Shown here: in pieces, positions 45,291-56,790 of the stretch
Position numbering within the stretch: position 1 is the first letter of the stretch
Layout: the number at the start of each line of letters is the position of its first letter
NCBI GenBank assembly: GCA_035578155.1
Contig: JAPWDM010000008.1
Location: 18,420,842 to 18,484,841, forward strand
Reading direction: 5' to 3'
Length of the DNA stretch: 64,000 nucleotides
DNA from: Brachynemurus nebulosus
Lineage: Eukaryota; Arthropoda; Insecta; Neuroptera; Myrmeleontidae
The notes under the pieces: model-generated
Databases searched by the model: none
Told to the model about the DNA's origin: nothing
Seen by the model: only the letters and a program-made list of their open reading frames with translations
Translations under genes and position numbers: made by a program

Positions 45291-45904
45291 TTTTCAATCC
45301 TTGATAATGTTCACATATCACATCGATATATTAAAATTAAAGTTTAAGATATAAAATTCTTTTTTTTTTTTTAAATTTTTTCCGTTTATTTTTGATGTTG
45401 AATCCTTTCGAGTTTCGAGGTTTAAACATTTGCCTTTCTCGTTCTTTAGTTTATCAGCTACTCACAGAAAAGCCTTTTGTCATTTTTAAACTTCTTTTTG
45501 GTAGTTGACTAGTTGTTGAATTAAATTCTCGATTTGAATAGCATAAAACTAACTGCAGTAAAACATGTGAATAGTATTTTTTTATTACGTAACACTGTAT
45601 GTAAAATTTTTTTTTGTTCTAATAACCAACCATATATAGATAGATATAGTAATAACAGACAATTGTCCAATTTTTTAACAATCGCATTTTTTAACTGTTT
45701 GTGTTCTACATAATAATTGTATGTATACAATTGTCGCAAAAATGCATATAAACACATATTTTTTTATTTATTAGGTTCTATTTATTATATTGTTTAAGCA
45801 TAGAAGATGTCACCGAAATAAGTAATAATTACGTAGTTATGTTACTATGAATTTATATGTTTATACTTTTCAAATTGTTTGAGGTAATACAAAATTAAAA
45901 CTTT
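45291..45904. other. AT-rich DNA, nothing recognised
   Basis: A 78-codon minus frame (45521-45757) has no recognisable family. No repeats were recognised. Confidence 0.4.
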
Positions 45905-45909
45905 GGAGG

Positions 45910-46315
45910 GATAGGTCTACCCACACTGTCAACTTCCCATTGGATACCCTTAAAGACGATTGCACATGAATAACTTTTATTTTAATTCAGGGAACTCCTC
46001 CCGGTAGAGGCTTTGCTCCTTGCACCACACCGGGGGCATCGCCTTCTGTACGTTAGGGTGGAGGTTCCACCCTTATCAAACAAATGATAACATCATTTGT
46101 TCTCAAGATACGCGAGACAAAAAATATTTCACAAAAAGTTTCTTATTTCGTTTTCCCGTTTTTTTTTCACGAACGAACGAACCAACCAAAGCACACACAG
46201 ACATCACGATAAAAACGATAGATTTGGATTCTAGTGACCTTGAAACGTGGAGATATGTCAAAATTAGCAATTCGTAAAATCGGACCCATTACAATGACTT
46301 CCAATGGGAAGTTAA
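45910..46315 (+). mobile_element. Hairpin-ended element, copy C
   Basis: GGATAGGTCTACCCACACTG, AACTTCCCATTGG (45931-45943) and the exact inverse CCAATGGGAAGTT (46301-46313). ACTTCCAATGGGAAGT at the 3' end forms a hairpin with a 4-base loop. The GAACGAACGAACC tract and the block GACCTTGAAACGTGGAGATA match copy B. It is the shortest complete-looking copy (about 0.4 kb). Confidence 0.65.
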
Positions 46316-46550
46316 TGAGAAGACGCGATGTAAACATCTGAAGATTCATGTCATACAAATACAGTATACTCCTGTTATAACGACCACTGGGTTATACTTA
46401 ATGATCTAAAAAAAGTCCCGCTTCATATTCCATAAGATGTAATAATAGAATATTTAGTAATCAAATAAAAAAGTTTCAAGTTAACATCTTGTGTATAGGT
46501 TTCTATATTATTTCTTATTCTATCTATGTTACTAATTACAAATGTTACCT

Positions 46551-46814
46551 ATTTTAATTTCAAATATTATCGAGTGCTTGTGAGACACTACTACGTATGA
46601 CAAACTTTTGTTTGCATTTCAACACACGCAGTATTGATATGTTCACTAATCGTTCAGCTAAACTGAAACTTTAAGCACTCGATCGAGTGCTTAAAGTTTC
46701 AGTTTAGCTGAACGATTAGTGAACATATCAATACTGCGTGTGTTGAAATGCAAACAAAAGTTTGTCATACGTAGTAGTGTCTCACAAGCACTCGATAATA
46801 TTTGAAATTAAAAT
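46551..46814. repeat. Perfect 264-bp palindrome of the repeat body
   Basis: Bases 46551-46682 are the exact reverse complement of 46683-46814, with no spacer: the centre reads CACTCGATCGAGTG. Each arm is the ~130-bp body of the tRNA-headed repeat. Symmetry stops just outside (TGTTACCT on the left, TGTAACTG on the right). I compared the arms base by base and found no mismatch. Confidence 0.95.
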
Positions 46815-46897
46815 TGTAACTGTTTCTCGAATCAGAGAGAGTACTAATACACATAGGTGATTGAATGGGTGTCCGGCTCGGCCGCTTACCGAGCATG

Positions 46898-46969
46898 GGA
46901 TCGTTGGTGTAGAGGTTAGCACGTCTGGCTAGTTACCAGAAGATCCTGGGTTCGATTCCCAGCCGATCC
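46898..46969 (+). tRNA. tRNA-Thr(AGT)-like cloverleaf in repeat
   Basis: 72 nt fold as a full cloverleaf: acceptor GGATCGT with CCGATCC (six pairs, T7-C66 mismatch), D stem GTGT/GCAC, anticodon stem TCTGG/CCAGA with loop CTAGTTA (anticodon AGT, Thr), T arm CTGGG-TTCGATT-CCCAG. Box B GGTTCGATTCC is consensus. A T6 run at 46976-46981 could stop Pol III seven bases after the end. The same unit exists at 51394-51465 and 52002-52073, so this is a repeat-borne copy; whether it is charged or used is unknown. Confidence 0.6.
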
Positions 46970-48588
46970 GGATAATTTTTTCAATCACTTTGTGATTTTT
47001 AATTTAAATGTTACCTAATTATTGTAAATACATACATATATATTTATTTATATACGTATTTTTACACACAGATACATTTTTATAAAATTGCATAAAAAGG
47101 ACACAAATAATGGAAATATTTTAAGAGAATGTAGTCCAAAGCGAATAAGATTAAACGCCCAAAAAAATGGCTTTTGATTTCGATAAGCAGATTTTTTATA
47201 TTGTAAGACAGAATATAGCTATCGAACTTTAATGTACATTATGTATTTAAATACTGTTATTATTTTTTAATAAAAATTTTCATAACTATATAGAACTTAA
47301 CAATAGTAATAATTAAGTAAAAATGAATTGAAAAAAGACAAAATTAATAAATTTCTAACAGTTATTTTCAATAAATTTATAACTTTCTTTACAATCTACA
47401 TATTGGAGTATATTACTTCAGGTGGTTCCACATCAAAATCACTACAAACAAGGTCGGAATATTATTTTTAAGCTCTTTCCCCCATTCCGTCCTAAAGAGA
47501 AGATTGTTAAATTTTTTTCCCCTTCCAACAATTTTTTTCCATTAAGGTGCTTCTTTGTTGTCTACCCGCTTTGCCCCTACCCACTTTGCTCAAAAAGACT
47601 TAATTTTGTTTTGATAATTTCAAAATGAAAGCCGATACATGTCTACCTTTTTCTACATTAAAAGTCAAATGATGATAACATAATGCGGTCATACCAAAAA
47701 GATGGCAAATAAAAAGGTTTGAGACCAATCACAGAATATTTATCCGCAAAATTTTTAACAAAACCAACAAAAAAATTTGATGACGCCTAACTATGACATT
47801 AAACGACACAAGCGCTCAAGTGCAACTGATTAATATTGGTTGATATTCGGTTAATCTCAGTATACACGCGACCGTACAAAAACATTTGATACAACGACAT
47901 AAAAGCGCTTACCCGCTTTAAGAGGTGTATCCGCTTTGGACGACCTTCCTCAAGTCAAAGATTCTTCAAAAATCTTTCAAGTCAATATCCACACAGACCC
48001 TGATTTCTAGCACTAGCAGAAGTTCTCCAACAAAATAACCATTTATTTTAAATAAAGAAATTACATTTATTTTGAAAAAATAAACACGTCTCTCCTCAAA
48101 ACATTATATATTGTATACAGGTTTCTTTGTTTTTTAATTCATCTGTGCTACTATAGTATTATTTATACTAAAATACATATGCGCATGCATATATGTATTT
48201 GAACACATACATACACATTTTTAGGAAAATTGCATAAAAAAGATACAAATAATGAGAATATTTCAGTCAACAATTTTTCTAAAACATTTTTAAGTCAAGA
48301 CCTACCTACACTCATACCAAATTTTAAATTTCTAGCACTAGTAGACGTATCTCGGCAATATGATTATAATTGAAATTTAAAAAAACACCCCATAAACGTT
48401 TTCAACGTTAAAAATATATTTCTTTTTTTCTTAAAGAGGTTATACAAAATAAATTTTTGTCTTTCTCGCACTGTATTAACAAAAGTATAATTTCTCTACA
48501 ACATTGTTTTTTTATTTAAAAAAAACTTCTCTTATAACGATAAATTTTTTTGCGATCCCATCACATTCGTTATAACCGAAGTATACTG

Positions 48589-49127
48589 TACATTTACAAA
48601 CGTTGTGTAAATGATTATAGAAAATTCACATAATATTATGTACATAATATGTAATAGTAACATTCAATTTGGAATTTTAAAACAAAAACGTCAGTTCACG
48701 GTTGCTTTTAAGGAAACTTTTAACTAAAACTGACTAACTCTTTGCCGCCGACTTTCCACGGCTGGTCTGGTATAACGTCGGAGCACACAGATTTGCGAGA
48801 ACATTTAACGAGATTATACAATTACATAGTTTTATAATTTAATTAATTAGATATGTACATATGTATATGTACCTATATGTAAGTGCACTCTAATAACACT
48901 TTGCTAGTGGCACTTACAAGTAACTCGATGTGAGTAAACATTTGAATATGTACGGCAATACGAATACACAGACATGTGAGTATGTTTTGGTGAAAGTGCC
49001 CTATATGTATATATTTAAAGATTATTTCAAAAAAAAAAAAAAAAATTATAAACGGATCATATCAGAAACATACAAGTACTGAAATTAAAACATTTAAAAC
49101 GTGTTTATGAGAAAATTTTGTTTGTTA
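48589..49127. other. AT-rich DNA, nothing recognised
   Basis: Only a short poly(A) run near 49029-49045. Confidence 0.4.
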
Positions 49128-49274
49128 AGTAATAGTATATTATTCAACGCGAGCTGGTAATGATAGCTATTACTCACGAAGATGAAATTGCGAGACAAGC
49201 CGAGTTTACGAGGCGAGTGTCACATCTGAGTGAGTAATAGCCATTGCAAGCGGGTAGAATACTATAATATTTCT
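49128..49274. repeat. Hairpin MITE-like repeat (~147 bp)
   Basis: AGTATATTATTCAACGCGAGC...GGTAATGATAGCTATTACTCAC is mirrored by GTGAGTAATAGCCATTGCAAGCGGGTAGAATACT, about 45-bp arms with mismatches and about 50 bp between. The loop contains GAAGATG/CATCTGA, extending the symmetry. Confidence 0.65.
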
Positions 49275-49319
49275 ACGATTTGATTTAAATAAAAATGAAT
49301 ATAAATATTAAATTAATAG

Positions 49320-51287
49320 AAGAAAATTTTTAATCACTTATTATTACACGAGAGGTTTGTATTTTTTTGAATAAATTTGTTGTTATATAATATAATGAAA
49401 ATTTATTGCCTAGCAATTTAACGAGAAGAACTGTCAACTGCTACCAAAAACGCGAGGCAAGAAATTTGAGTTGTAGGGAATACAAATTTATTCAGAAATA
49501 TATAAAACTCAAGTGTAATACGGTAAGATAATTTAAGGAATAAAATAAATTAGTATAATTCATACTATTATTTAATACATTGTTACTATGGTTCTGAAAT
49601 CAGTTAAATTTACCAATACGAATTTTTGTTTCGTGTTCATCGTGTTTACCTACAATGAAATGGTCAATGAAATGTTTAGTACTACTTATTTATTTCGCTG
49701 TACAAATCTGTCCTAACTTATTTTTCCATGGTTAAAGTGAAGAAACTAAAATATTCTTATGTGACAATACACATGAATTAAATTATCTATCTCTAATTTT
49801 ATATAAGTGTCTATGGAAACGGTAAAAATAAAGTTCAAATTGTTTTGTTTACTTACACGTTACTACAGAACACAATATATACCTATACCAAATTAAAACT
49901 TATAGATATATTATTCACAAAACAATCGTAAGCCCATTGAATAATGATTAATATGGTGATTTCAGTGGTCAAAAGTTATTGAATAATGAGCATTCCTCCA
50001 CACCTTTGAATAATGCCTAACTTTCTCAACAATTAACGGATATGTAATGAGTGTGTTCTTCAACAGGAGTAGAAAAAATTAATTCTTTATTTTTTTTTTT
50101 TTAAAAGTCGTACGTCTTGTATATATTAACATTATAAAATTTAGAACAAGAACAAGAACGTTAGAACAAGAAATAAATAATCTAAAAAAATCTAAAAATC
50201 TATAAAATAAAAATTTGTGAGTTCTGTCTACCCACATCAGATTTCCCTCTACCAAAAATCTAAATAGAAGTAACAAGTTAACAAGTAATTGTTAATTTTA
50301 AATTCTACTTATCAAAACAACTGATACAAGAATTCACTGAAAACAATTTTTTTTAACATATTCTCTTTTTTACTTGTTGGTCCGCAATTGGAAATGTTTT
50401 ATTGGTTAGATGCGCAACAGCAAAGGTTATATGCACCGTTTTGACGAATTACCATAGTTCCATAAATATTTAAGATCAATTTGAAACATTCATTTTTTCT
50501 AATATGTCTAACATGTTAACATCATTTAAGTACCTACAGACAAACCTCAAATACCACTGCGTCGAATCTAATTTCAATATTCCATATTTTAAATTTTCAT
50601 CATCTAGGCAGTTGTTCCTCGCCTGCACTTCTCCACTTCGCTACTTTTTGATAATATCCAATTTTTTTTCCGTGTTTCGTAACTGTTGATTTCTCTCGGG
50701 AACATTTTATCAATGTAAAACATCAGTTTCATTTTTTGGCAACAGCAGTAACACGCGTTGGAATTGATAACAGGATCGTATTAGGTAAAATGAAATTGTT
50801 TGTACCGCAACAGTTTAATTTGTCAATAAAAATTGAACGTTTTTGGGTAAATTTTCCTATTGACATCCGTACGTCAAAATTATATACATATGTTTATTTA
50901 TATTTGTTACCTACTTCTTTCTAGATGAGTAGCCCGACTACACTCTGTAGGGTTATCTAATTCATGTATAATCGGATGTATTAAGGCGCTACATCACTTC
51001 GAAACGTTAAAACAGAATGTTTTATTCGAGAATTTTTTTCCCAAACGAATAATGCAATCAAGATAGAACTTTTTAAAATGTATTTACACGTAAATTAACA
51101 TACCTACGGAAAATTTTTTTTTCCCAATTTGTAGAACAAAATGGAGCTGCGGGTGCAAGTCAAACATAGACGTTTTTTTTAAAAGGTTCATGGTGGGTAG
51201 CATAACAAGTTTCAAACAGCAGCCGGAAGATTAAAAAAGTGTTTTACTGATATTAATAGATTTGAGCGTTACTTTATGGTATTCCAT
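49320..51287. other. AT-rich DNA; one dispersed fragment
   Basis: CAATTTAACGAGAAGAACTG near 49418 matches 15745-15765 with flanking similarity. The rest, including frames at 50079-50276, 50504-50689 and 50736-50924, shows no recognisable gene. Confidence 0.4.
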
Positions 51288-51393
51288 ATTTGTAAATAAT
51301 AAACAAATATTTTACTTCGCAAAAATACCACTTTTATTTTGAAACTGTGACAATATTAAATTAAAAATCACAAAGTGATTGAAAAAATTATCC

Positions 51394-51465
51394 GGATCGG
51401 CCGGGAATCGAACCCAGGATCTCCTGGTAACTAGCCAGGTGTGCTGACCTCTACACCAACGATCC
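51394..51465 (-). tRNA. tRNA-Thr(AGT)-like cloverleaf in repeat
   Basis: On the minus strand, acceptor GGATCGT/CCGATCC, D stem GTGT/GCAC, anticodon stem CCTGG/CCAGG, loop CTAGTTA (AGT), T stem CTGGG/CCCGG with loop TTCGATT. All stems pair apart from T7-C66; one G-T pair lies in the T stem. A T6 run follows on the transcribed side. This copy has the best acceptor stem of the two in this structure. Confidence 0.6.
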
Positions 51466-51754
51466 CATGCTCGGTAAGCGGCCAAGCCGGACACCCATTA
51501 TTCAATCACCTATGTGTATTAGTACTCTCTCTGATTCGAGAAACAGTTACAATTTTAATTTCAAATATTATCGAGTGCTTGTGAGACACTACTACGTATG
51601 ACAAACTTTTGTTTGCATTTCAACACACGTAGTATTGATATGTTCACTAATCGTTCAGCTAAACTGAAACTTTAAGCACTCGAATTTCTTTGGTATAGTA
51701 TGACCAAAAACCACATGTAAATTAAAAATCACAAAGTGATTGAAAAAATTATCC

Positions 51755-51807
51755 GCATCGGCCGGGAATCGAACCCAGGATCTCCTGGTAACTAGCCAGG
51801 TGTGCTG
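51755..51807 (-). pseudogene. Truncated tRNA-Thr-like head
   Basis: Only the 3' part of the head is present (from GCAC of the D stem to the acceptor 3' strand, here CCGATGC); the sequence switches at 51808 to the repeat body in the opposite orientation. It marks the head-to-head breakpoint. Confidence 0.8.
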
Positions 51808-52001
51808 TCAGCTGAACGATTAGTGAACATATCAATACTGCGTGTGTTGAAATTCAAACAAAAGTTTGTCGTACGTAGTAGTGTCTCACAAGCACTCGAT
51901 AATATTTGAAATTAAAATTGTAACTGTTTCTCGAATCAGAGAGAGTACTAATACACATAGGTGATTGAATGGGTGTCCGGCTTGGCCGCTTACCGAGCAT
52001 G

Positions 52002-52073
52002 GGATCGTTGGTGTAGAGGTCAGCACACCTGGCTAGTTACCAGGAGATCCTGGGTTCGATTCCCGGCCGATGC
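52002..52073 (+). tRNA. tRNA-Thr(AGT)-like cloverleaf in repeat
   Basis: Same fold as 51394-51465, but the acceptor 3' strand reads CCGATGC, giving a G2-G71 mismatch besides T7-C66. Anticodon loop CTAGTTA; anticodon stem CCTGG/CCAGG. A T6 run lies seven to eight bases downstream. The same CCGATGC variant in the truncated head (51755) links these two as mirror images. Confidence 0.55.
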
Positions 52074-52399
52074 GGATAATTTTTTCAATCACTTTGTGAT
52101 TTTTAATTTACATGTGGTTTTTGGTCATACTATACCAAAGAAATTCGAGTGCTTAAAGTTTCAGTTTAGCTGAACGATTAGTGAACATATCAATACTGCG
52201 TGTGTTGAAATGCAAACAAAAGTTTGTCATACGTAGTAGTGTCTCACAAGCACTCGATAATATTTGAAATTAAAAGTGACAATATTGTTTCAAAATAAAA
52301 GTGGTATTTTTGCGAAGTAAAATATTTGTTTATGATTTACAAATGTTTTACTGAATAATTTTTACAAGTTTATTAAAATTTGATGATTTCGTTTTAACC

Positions 52400-52570
52400 A
52401 ATTACCCAATGATTTAGGAACCGGATATTCAGGACCCCAATAATTAGAGTTGAATTCCAGAAAAACAATTTATTTTTTCATTAGTCAAATGTACATTTCG
52501 GAACATATGTCCCTTCTTCAGTGACCTATTTAACAATTAAAAATAAGTAAGTTACAATTGTGTTAGGTGT
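52400..52570 (-). repeat. Possible retroelement 3' motif
   Basis: On the minus strand, GTCACTGAAGAAGGGACATA then TGTTCCGAAATGTACATTTG resembles the conserved -GAAGA.GG...CCGAAACG- sequence located after the ORF of some Penelope-like and other retroelements. No reverse-transcriptase frame is present, so at most a 3' tail remains. Confidence 0.35.
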
Positions 52571-52874
52571 TTTGTAAAAAGAAAAAAAGATTGACAATGT
52601 ATTTTTCTTTTAGTCTAATACATACATGTTATGAACATTGCATAAAGAATAAACATTTTATTTGAAATCTTAAAGGAAAGAATTTATTTAATTTCACAAA
52701 ATTAACTATGGAAAATATAATAAGGTATATTGAAAAATTTTTTGTATGTTATAAATATTAATATTAATCGATATTTACTTATCAAATTTTATTTTATTTG
52801 TAGTGGAGGTATACACTATATGGTCTATCTATATCATTATCAAATTTGATTTGAATTAAATTTTAATTAACATA

Positions 52875-53170
52875 ATGAATTGGTCATACATGCCAGAGTA
52901 AATCGAGTGTTCAAGTATCAGCTAAGCTGGACATCAAGTGAAAATATGAACATTGGTATATGTGTGAATGCGAACAAAAGTTCGCCATACATTAATAATG
53001 TTTAACAGGCACTCGATAACATTTGAAATTAGAAGTATAACTGCGTCTCTCATTAAAGAGAGGATGTGTTTGATTGATTATCAGATTGGTATGGCACTCG
53101 AACAAGCGGTCGGTGGCCTAATTGGTTAGGTGTTTGGCTAGTAACCAAAAGATCCGAGTTCGAGTCCAAA
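52875..53170 (+). repeat. tRNA-headed repeat, old copy (body then head)
   Basis: Body first (CATAATGAATTGGTCATACA, TCGAGTGTTCAAGTATCAGC, ACAAAAGTTCGCCATAC, CAGGCACTCGATAACATTTG), then leader TAACTGCGTCTCTCATTAAAG, then a head at about 53108-53168 with TTTGG-CTAGTAA-CCAAA anticodon arm (AGT) and box B GAGTTCGAGTCC. The head is cut before its acceptor 3' strand. Body-before-head order again implies a tandem arrangement in the source. Confidence 0.7.
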
Positions 53171-55189
53171 AATAATGATTTTTGATAATGAAGCTGGTAA
53201 CGGGATGAGACGAGTGAATATAAGGAAAAAAGTTAAATTTCATTATTAATTTTATATTTTTACAATAATTATTTGAAAACGTTACTACGGATACCATCGG
53301 TTATTGCATTGATTACTATATTACAGAGTACTATTAGATCGTATCCTGGTCATATCTGGCTGCCTCAGTTCATATACATTGATGTAATTAGTCTATATAT
53401 GTTATAATTATAATATGCTCATTGGTCTGTGTTTATAAAAAATATATTTCTTAACCAATTTCAAAAATCTTGTTTACCCCCTAGAAAATCTATCTAAGAA
53501 GCTGCAGATAAAACGTGAATTCAATTAGATAAAAATTGCCGAAGTTATATTGTCCACCATTTTGGAAAATATGTAATTTCGAGAAAATTTCATGAACAGC
53601 TTTAAAACGTGTCTATCGTTTTGTATGTTTATATACCTATTAATTTTTAGTTATTTATGGAAATACATATATAGCAAAAGAAACGAAATAAGGTAAAAAG
53701 TTATTGACCAGACTGAACGACTCCAAAATGATACGCGTAGCGGAACGGTGTTTTTAAACATTTTTAGCCGCTCGAAGTCGTTTCAGAAATCGGATTCAAA
53801 GTGATTTTGAAAATATCTCTACACTTACAATTCCTGTTTAATATCATTCTAGAGTTGTTAGTACATCATTTAAGTCAATAAAAAGGGAAATTTTTTTCAC
53901 CCAAAGTGATACAACGCCTTAAAGTATCCTGTTTTGCAAGGGGGTCATGCAACAAGGAACGGCTATTTTATCAGTATCGAAATATAAATACACTATTTTA
54001 GAGATGATATTTATTTGTTTATTTTGGTAAGTTTGCATTTGCGAAACATTGAAACTTGATATTTGAATAGATATTATACACGAATTGGGTGATTATGTTC
54101 ATAGGACACCATTCGAGTCAAGTATTCAAGGAAATTGCTAGAAGTTGGAGTAAATTTGTTTTTATCATAATAGTGCAATTCAGTCTATTGATCAGTTACT
54201 GATTTCATTAACATAATTGTAGTGACTGATTTTAAAAAAGTCTTTAGCAAAAAAAGTCTTAAGTAAAAAATCGTGATAAATCTTACCTTAAAATCAACTT
54301 TACGCTGCCAATTGCATACTTTTTTAAACATATCAAAGAATTCACTGCTCATAAGTGCCTCCAAGGTTTCTAGGTAAGGTATGTTATATTCTGATTTTAT
54401 ATATAGTAGTTACAGATTTCTGTAAATTATGATTAACTCAGAATGCATTTGCTGAAAAATAGATACTAAAGGGTTCTGTTTAACTAAAAAATCAGGAAGT
54501 TTCCTTTACTATAACCATTATAATCTCCAAAAGAGGGTGTCTTGTCCAATAACTGTCAATGTCCAATAACTATACCGTTTACCCTGTCCATAAAAAGAAA
54601 ATTAATCATTGAAGACTTAATTTCCTTATAACACTCCGCGTCCGATATCGTAAATAAAAAATAGACACCCAGTAGGTACCTGAAAAACCACAGTAGGACC
54701 TTTTTCATGGATTATACAGTCAAATGAGATTGTGGAATATACATGAGATGAACGTAGTAGTATCCATACAATGTACCGACACAACACAGATATGTACAAC
54801 GGAACACAGTCAAACATACATTTCACGTTGGCTTAATGCCCATCTAGCCCTGCTACTTGCACCTGTAATACCGAACAATTTGTAATATCAAATATTGGAT
54901 ATAGGCAGTAGCAGTTCAATCAAATTCTTCCGAAAATAACTATAAACCATACTGATTTCAGATTTTGTTAAGTTAGAGACATGAGTACAGTCAACTCTCT
55001 TATAATACAATACTTTCAAAACAGATACACGTATGTTAAAGTGAAAGAAATTCAACAACGTTGTTAAACTGCTTGCTCTCTTCGCAGTCACCGGAATCTT
55101 GTTTTGCCCCGCAAAACTTCGGATAATTTTGTGCGGACCAATCACATAATTATGAAACCACATATGATGATTATCAGTTTTATAAATTA
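53171..55189. other. Unclassified DNA with one dispersed fragment
   Basis: Positions 53680-53810 match 32660-32800 (see that entry). Two minus frames (54626-54826, 54888-55163) have no known domain; no gene is called. Confidence 0.4.
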
Positions 55190-56015
55190 CTAGCTGTTAC
55201 CCGCGGCTTCGTGACTTTTGAAATTATGGCATCTAGTTAAAACATATAAAGTGTACTTTCATCACGTCGCTATTACGCGTCGAGTAGGTATTATTACTTT
55301 TTTCTTTGGAATTTTCCCACAGAAATACAATATTTTCACCGGGTAAAAAATTGACTATAACATTCCTTTAACAACATGCCAAGTTCAAATGACATCTGAT
55401 TCTTTTTTATACTGTTTTAAATATATATATTCCCACGGGAATAAGACTTTCCACGGGAGTTGGATACTTTCCCGGGATAGAAAGTAGTCTGTGTCCTTTC
55501 TCATCGTCTCTGTAAACAATATGCAAAGTTTGAAATCAATCATGCTTTTTTTAATAGTCAGTTGTTATTTCATTGTTTCGTTTTAAATACATTTTCCCTC
55601 GGGAATGAGGTATTTTATCGGGATAAAAAATAACCTATGTTTATCGCTGTATATCATCATATTTATCTATCGTCAGTTTTTGTTTCATTTAAAATATATT
55701 TTTCCACAGGAATGAAATTTCCCACGGGAAATTTCCCGGGGTATAAAGTAGTTTGTGTCCTTTCTTATCCCTTCTGTTAGCAATATACAAAGTTTGAAAT
55801 CATTTATCCGTTTTTTAATAGTCAGGTGTTGTAATTTAATGCATTTTCCCTGGAGAATGAAATATTTTTCCGAAATAAAAAGTAGCCTATAACCGTCTCT
55901 GGCCCGCAAGCAACGTCTGTGCAAAGTTTCAAGTTGATTGGTTAAGCTGCTGAGGCCTGAAAGCTAGTCAAACAAACAAACAAACTCACTTTCGCATTTA
56001 TAATATTAGTAAGGA
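55190..56015 (-). mobile_element. Helitron, non-autonomous, copy 2
   Basis: On the minus strand it starts TCCTTACTAATATTATAAAT after A and ends ACCCGCGGG...-derived GGGTAACAGCTAG before T. It is longer than copy 1 because of extra sequence around 55255-55390. It shares the TTCCCACGGGAAAT and AATAGTCAG internal words, present several times. The 79-codon frame inside is the same chance frame as in copy 1. Confidence 0.88.
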
Positions 56016-56024
56016 TATTTATAT

Positions 56025-56480
56025 ATAGTATGAAATGCCGTTTTCTGGCCACTTGGGGTTCCATATATAAAATAGAAAAATATCGAAACATTTTTAAGCA
56101 ATAACATCGGGTATGTAATATGAAATGTCGTTTTCCGACCTCTTGGTCTACCATGTAATTCAGAAAAATATTAACACTTTTTTAAGTATTAGAGAATGTC
56201 TTAAAAGCAATTCTTTGATTATAAGTACAATTTTTGTGTAGCCTAGAATCATTACATTAATTGGAATAAGTAACATTAGGTTATGTAATATGAAATGTCC
56301 TTTCCCGACCACTTTGTTTGCCATGCAGTTTAGAAAAATATGGACACTTTCTTAACCATTAGGGAAACGTTTAAAAGCCATTCGTTAATTTTAAATAGAA
56401 TTAATTTAGATTGGGATCATTTCGGTCACTAATTGAATGACATTAGGTTCTGTTATATGAGTATCATTTTCCGAACATTT
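56025..56480 (+). repeat. ~167-bp tandem repeat, second locus
   Basis: TGTAATATGAAATGTCG-type starts at about 56114, 56284 (170 bp) and 56451 (167 bp, TGTTATATGA), plus a partial unit at 56028 next to the Helitron 5' end. Units keep CCGACC, CCATGTAATTCAGAAAAATA and ATTGGAATAA. Same family as 20580-21890. Confidence 0.75.
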
Positions 56481-56494
56481 GAACGAACATATGT

Positions 56495-56790
56495 CCTCAT
56501 TAAGTTAGCCTTGCCATTTTCTTTCTTTCACTCAAGTATATTGTACCACATTGTGCTAGTCGTGTGCTTATTATCTGCCATAGGTAAAAAGGTTATATTC
56601 CAAGAATGGATTTTTTTGCAACGCAAAACTATTTTTGGGCATAAAGTTAGCCCTGCCATTTTCTTTTTTTAAAACAAAGAATATTATGCTCGAAATTCCA
56701 AAATATGTGTTTTTTATCCCTAAGAACCTTGCATTTTATAAACTTAGCCCGGCCATTTCATTTTTTCTAAAGCAAGAAGCGGTTAAAAAA
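56495..56790 (+). repeat. Degenerate repeats after the 167-bp array
   Basis: GTTAGCCTTGCCATTTTCTT (56505), GTTAGCCCTGCCATTTTCTT (56645) and CTTAGCCCGGCCATTTCATT (56743) mark three diverged units 140 and about 98 bp apart. The short frames here overlap them and are not genes. Confidence 0.55.

Larger units (their letters stand above)
46362..48588. mobile_element. pogo/Tigger-like transposon relic, TA target
   Basis: TA-CAGTATACTCCTGTTATAACG at the left and CGTTATAACCGAAGTATACTG-TA at the right, about 20 bp of inverted terminus. The motif TTCTAGCACTAG recurs in the right half (about 48006 and 48331). No transposase frame survives. The tRNA-headed palindrome (46551-46980) is nested in its left part. 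Confidence 0.7.
51288..52345. mobile_element. 1.06-kb inverted structure of tRNA-headed tandem units
   Basis: Outer arms (51288-51345 and 52287-52345) are inverted single-copy-like DNA, TTTACTTCGCAAAAATACCA and its inverse. Inside, minus-strand units (a truncated head at 51755-51807, its body, then a full head at 51394-51465) meet plus-strand units (body from 51808, full head 52002-52073, full body to about 52275) at a head-to-head junction 51807/51808. Head-to-head spacing on the minus side is 361 bp, so units are in tandem. Short frames reading TRRSWVRFPAD come from the tRNA part and are not genes. Confidence 0.85.

Noticed and set aside
46898..46969. Calling this simply a host tRNA-Thr gene
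   Set aside because: Several near-identical and decayed copies exist in the same repeat unit, and the acceptor stem has a mismatch; listed as tRNA-like instead.
47400..47950. Possible further TIR element inside the pogo-like relic (CCGCTTTG words, CTTCAGGTGG/CTTGAGGAAGG ends)
   Set aside because: The inverted match is too weak to define ends.
51312..52173. Two frames reading ...TWLVTRRSWVRFPAD... on opposite strands (51312-51494 minus, 51961-52173 plus)
   Set aside because: They translate the tRNA-like head itself; such peptides are well-known false predictions from tRNA-derived repeats.
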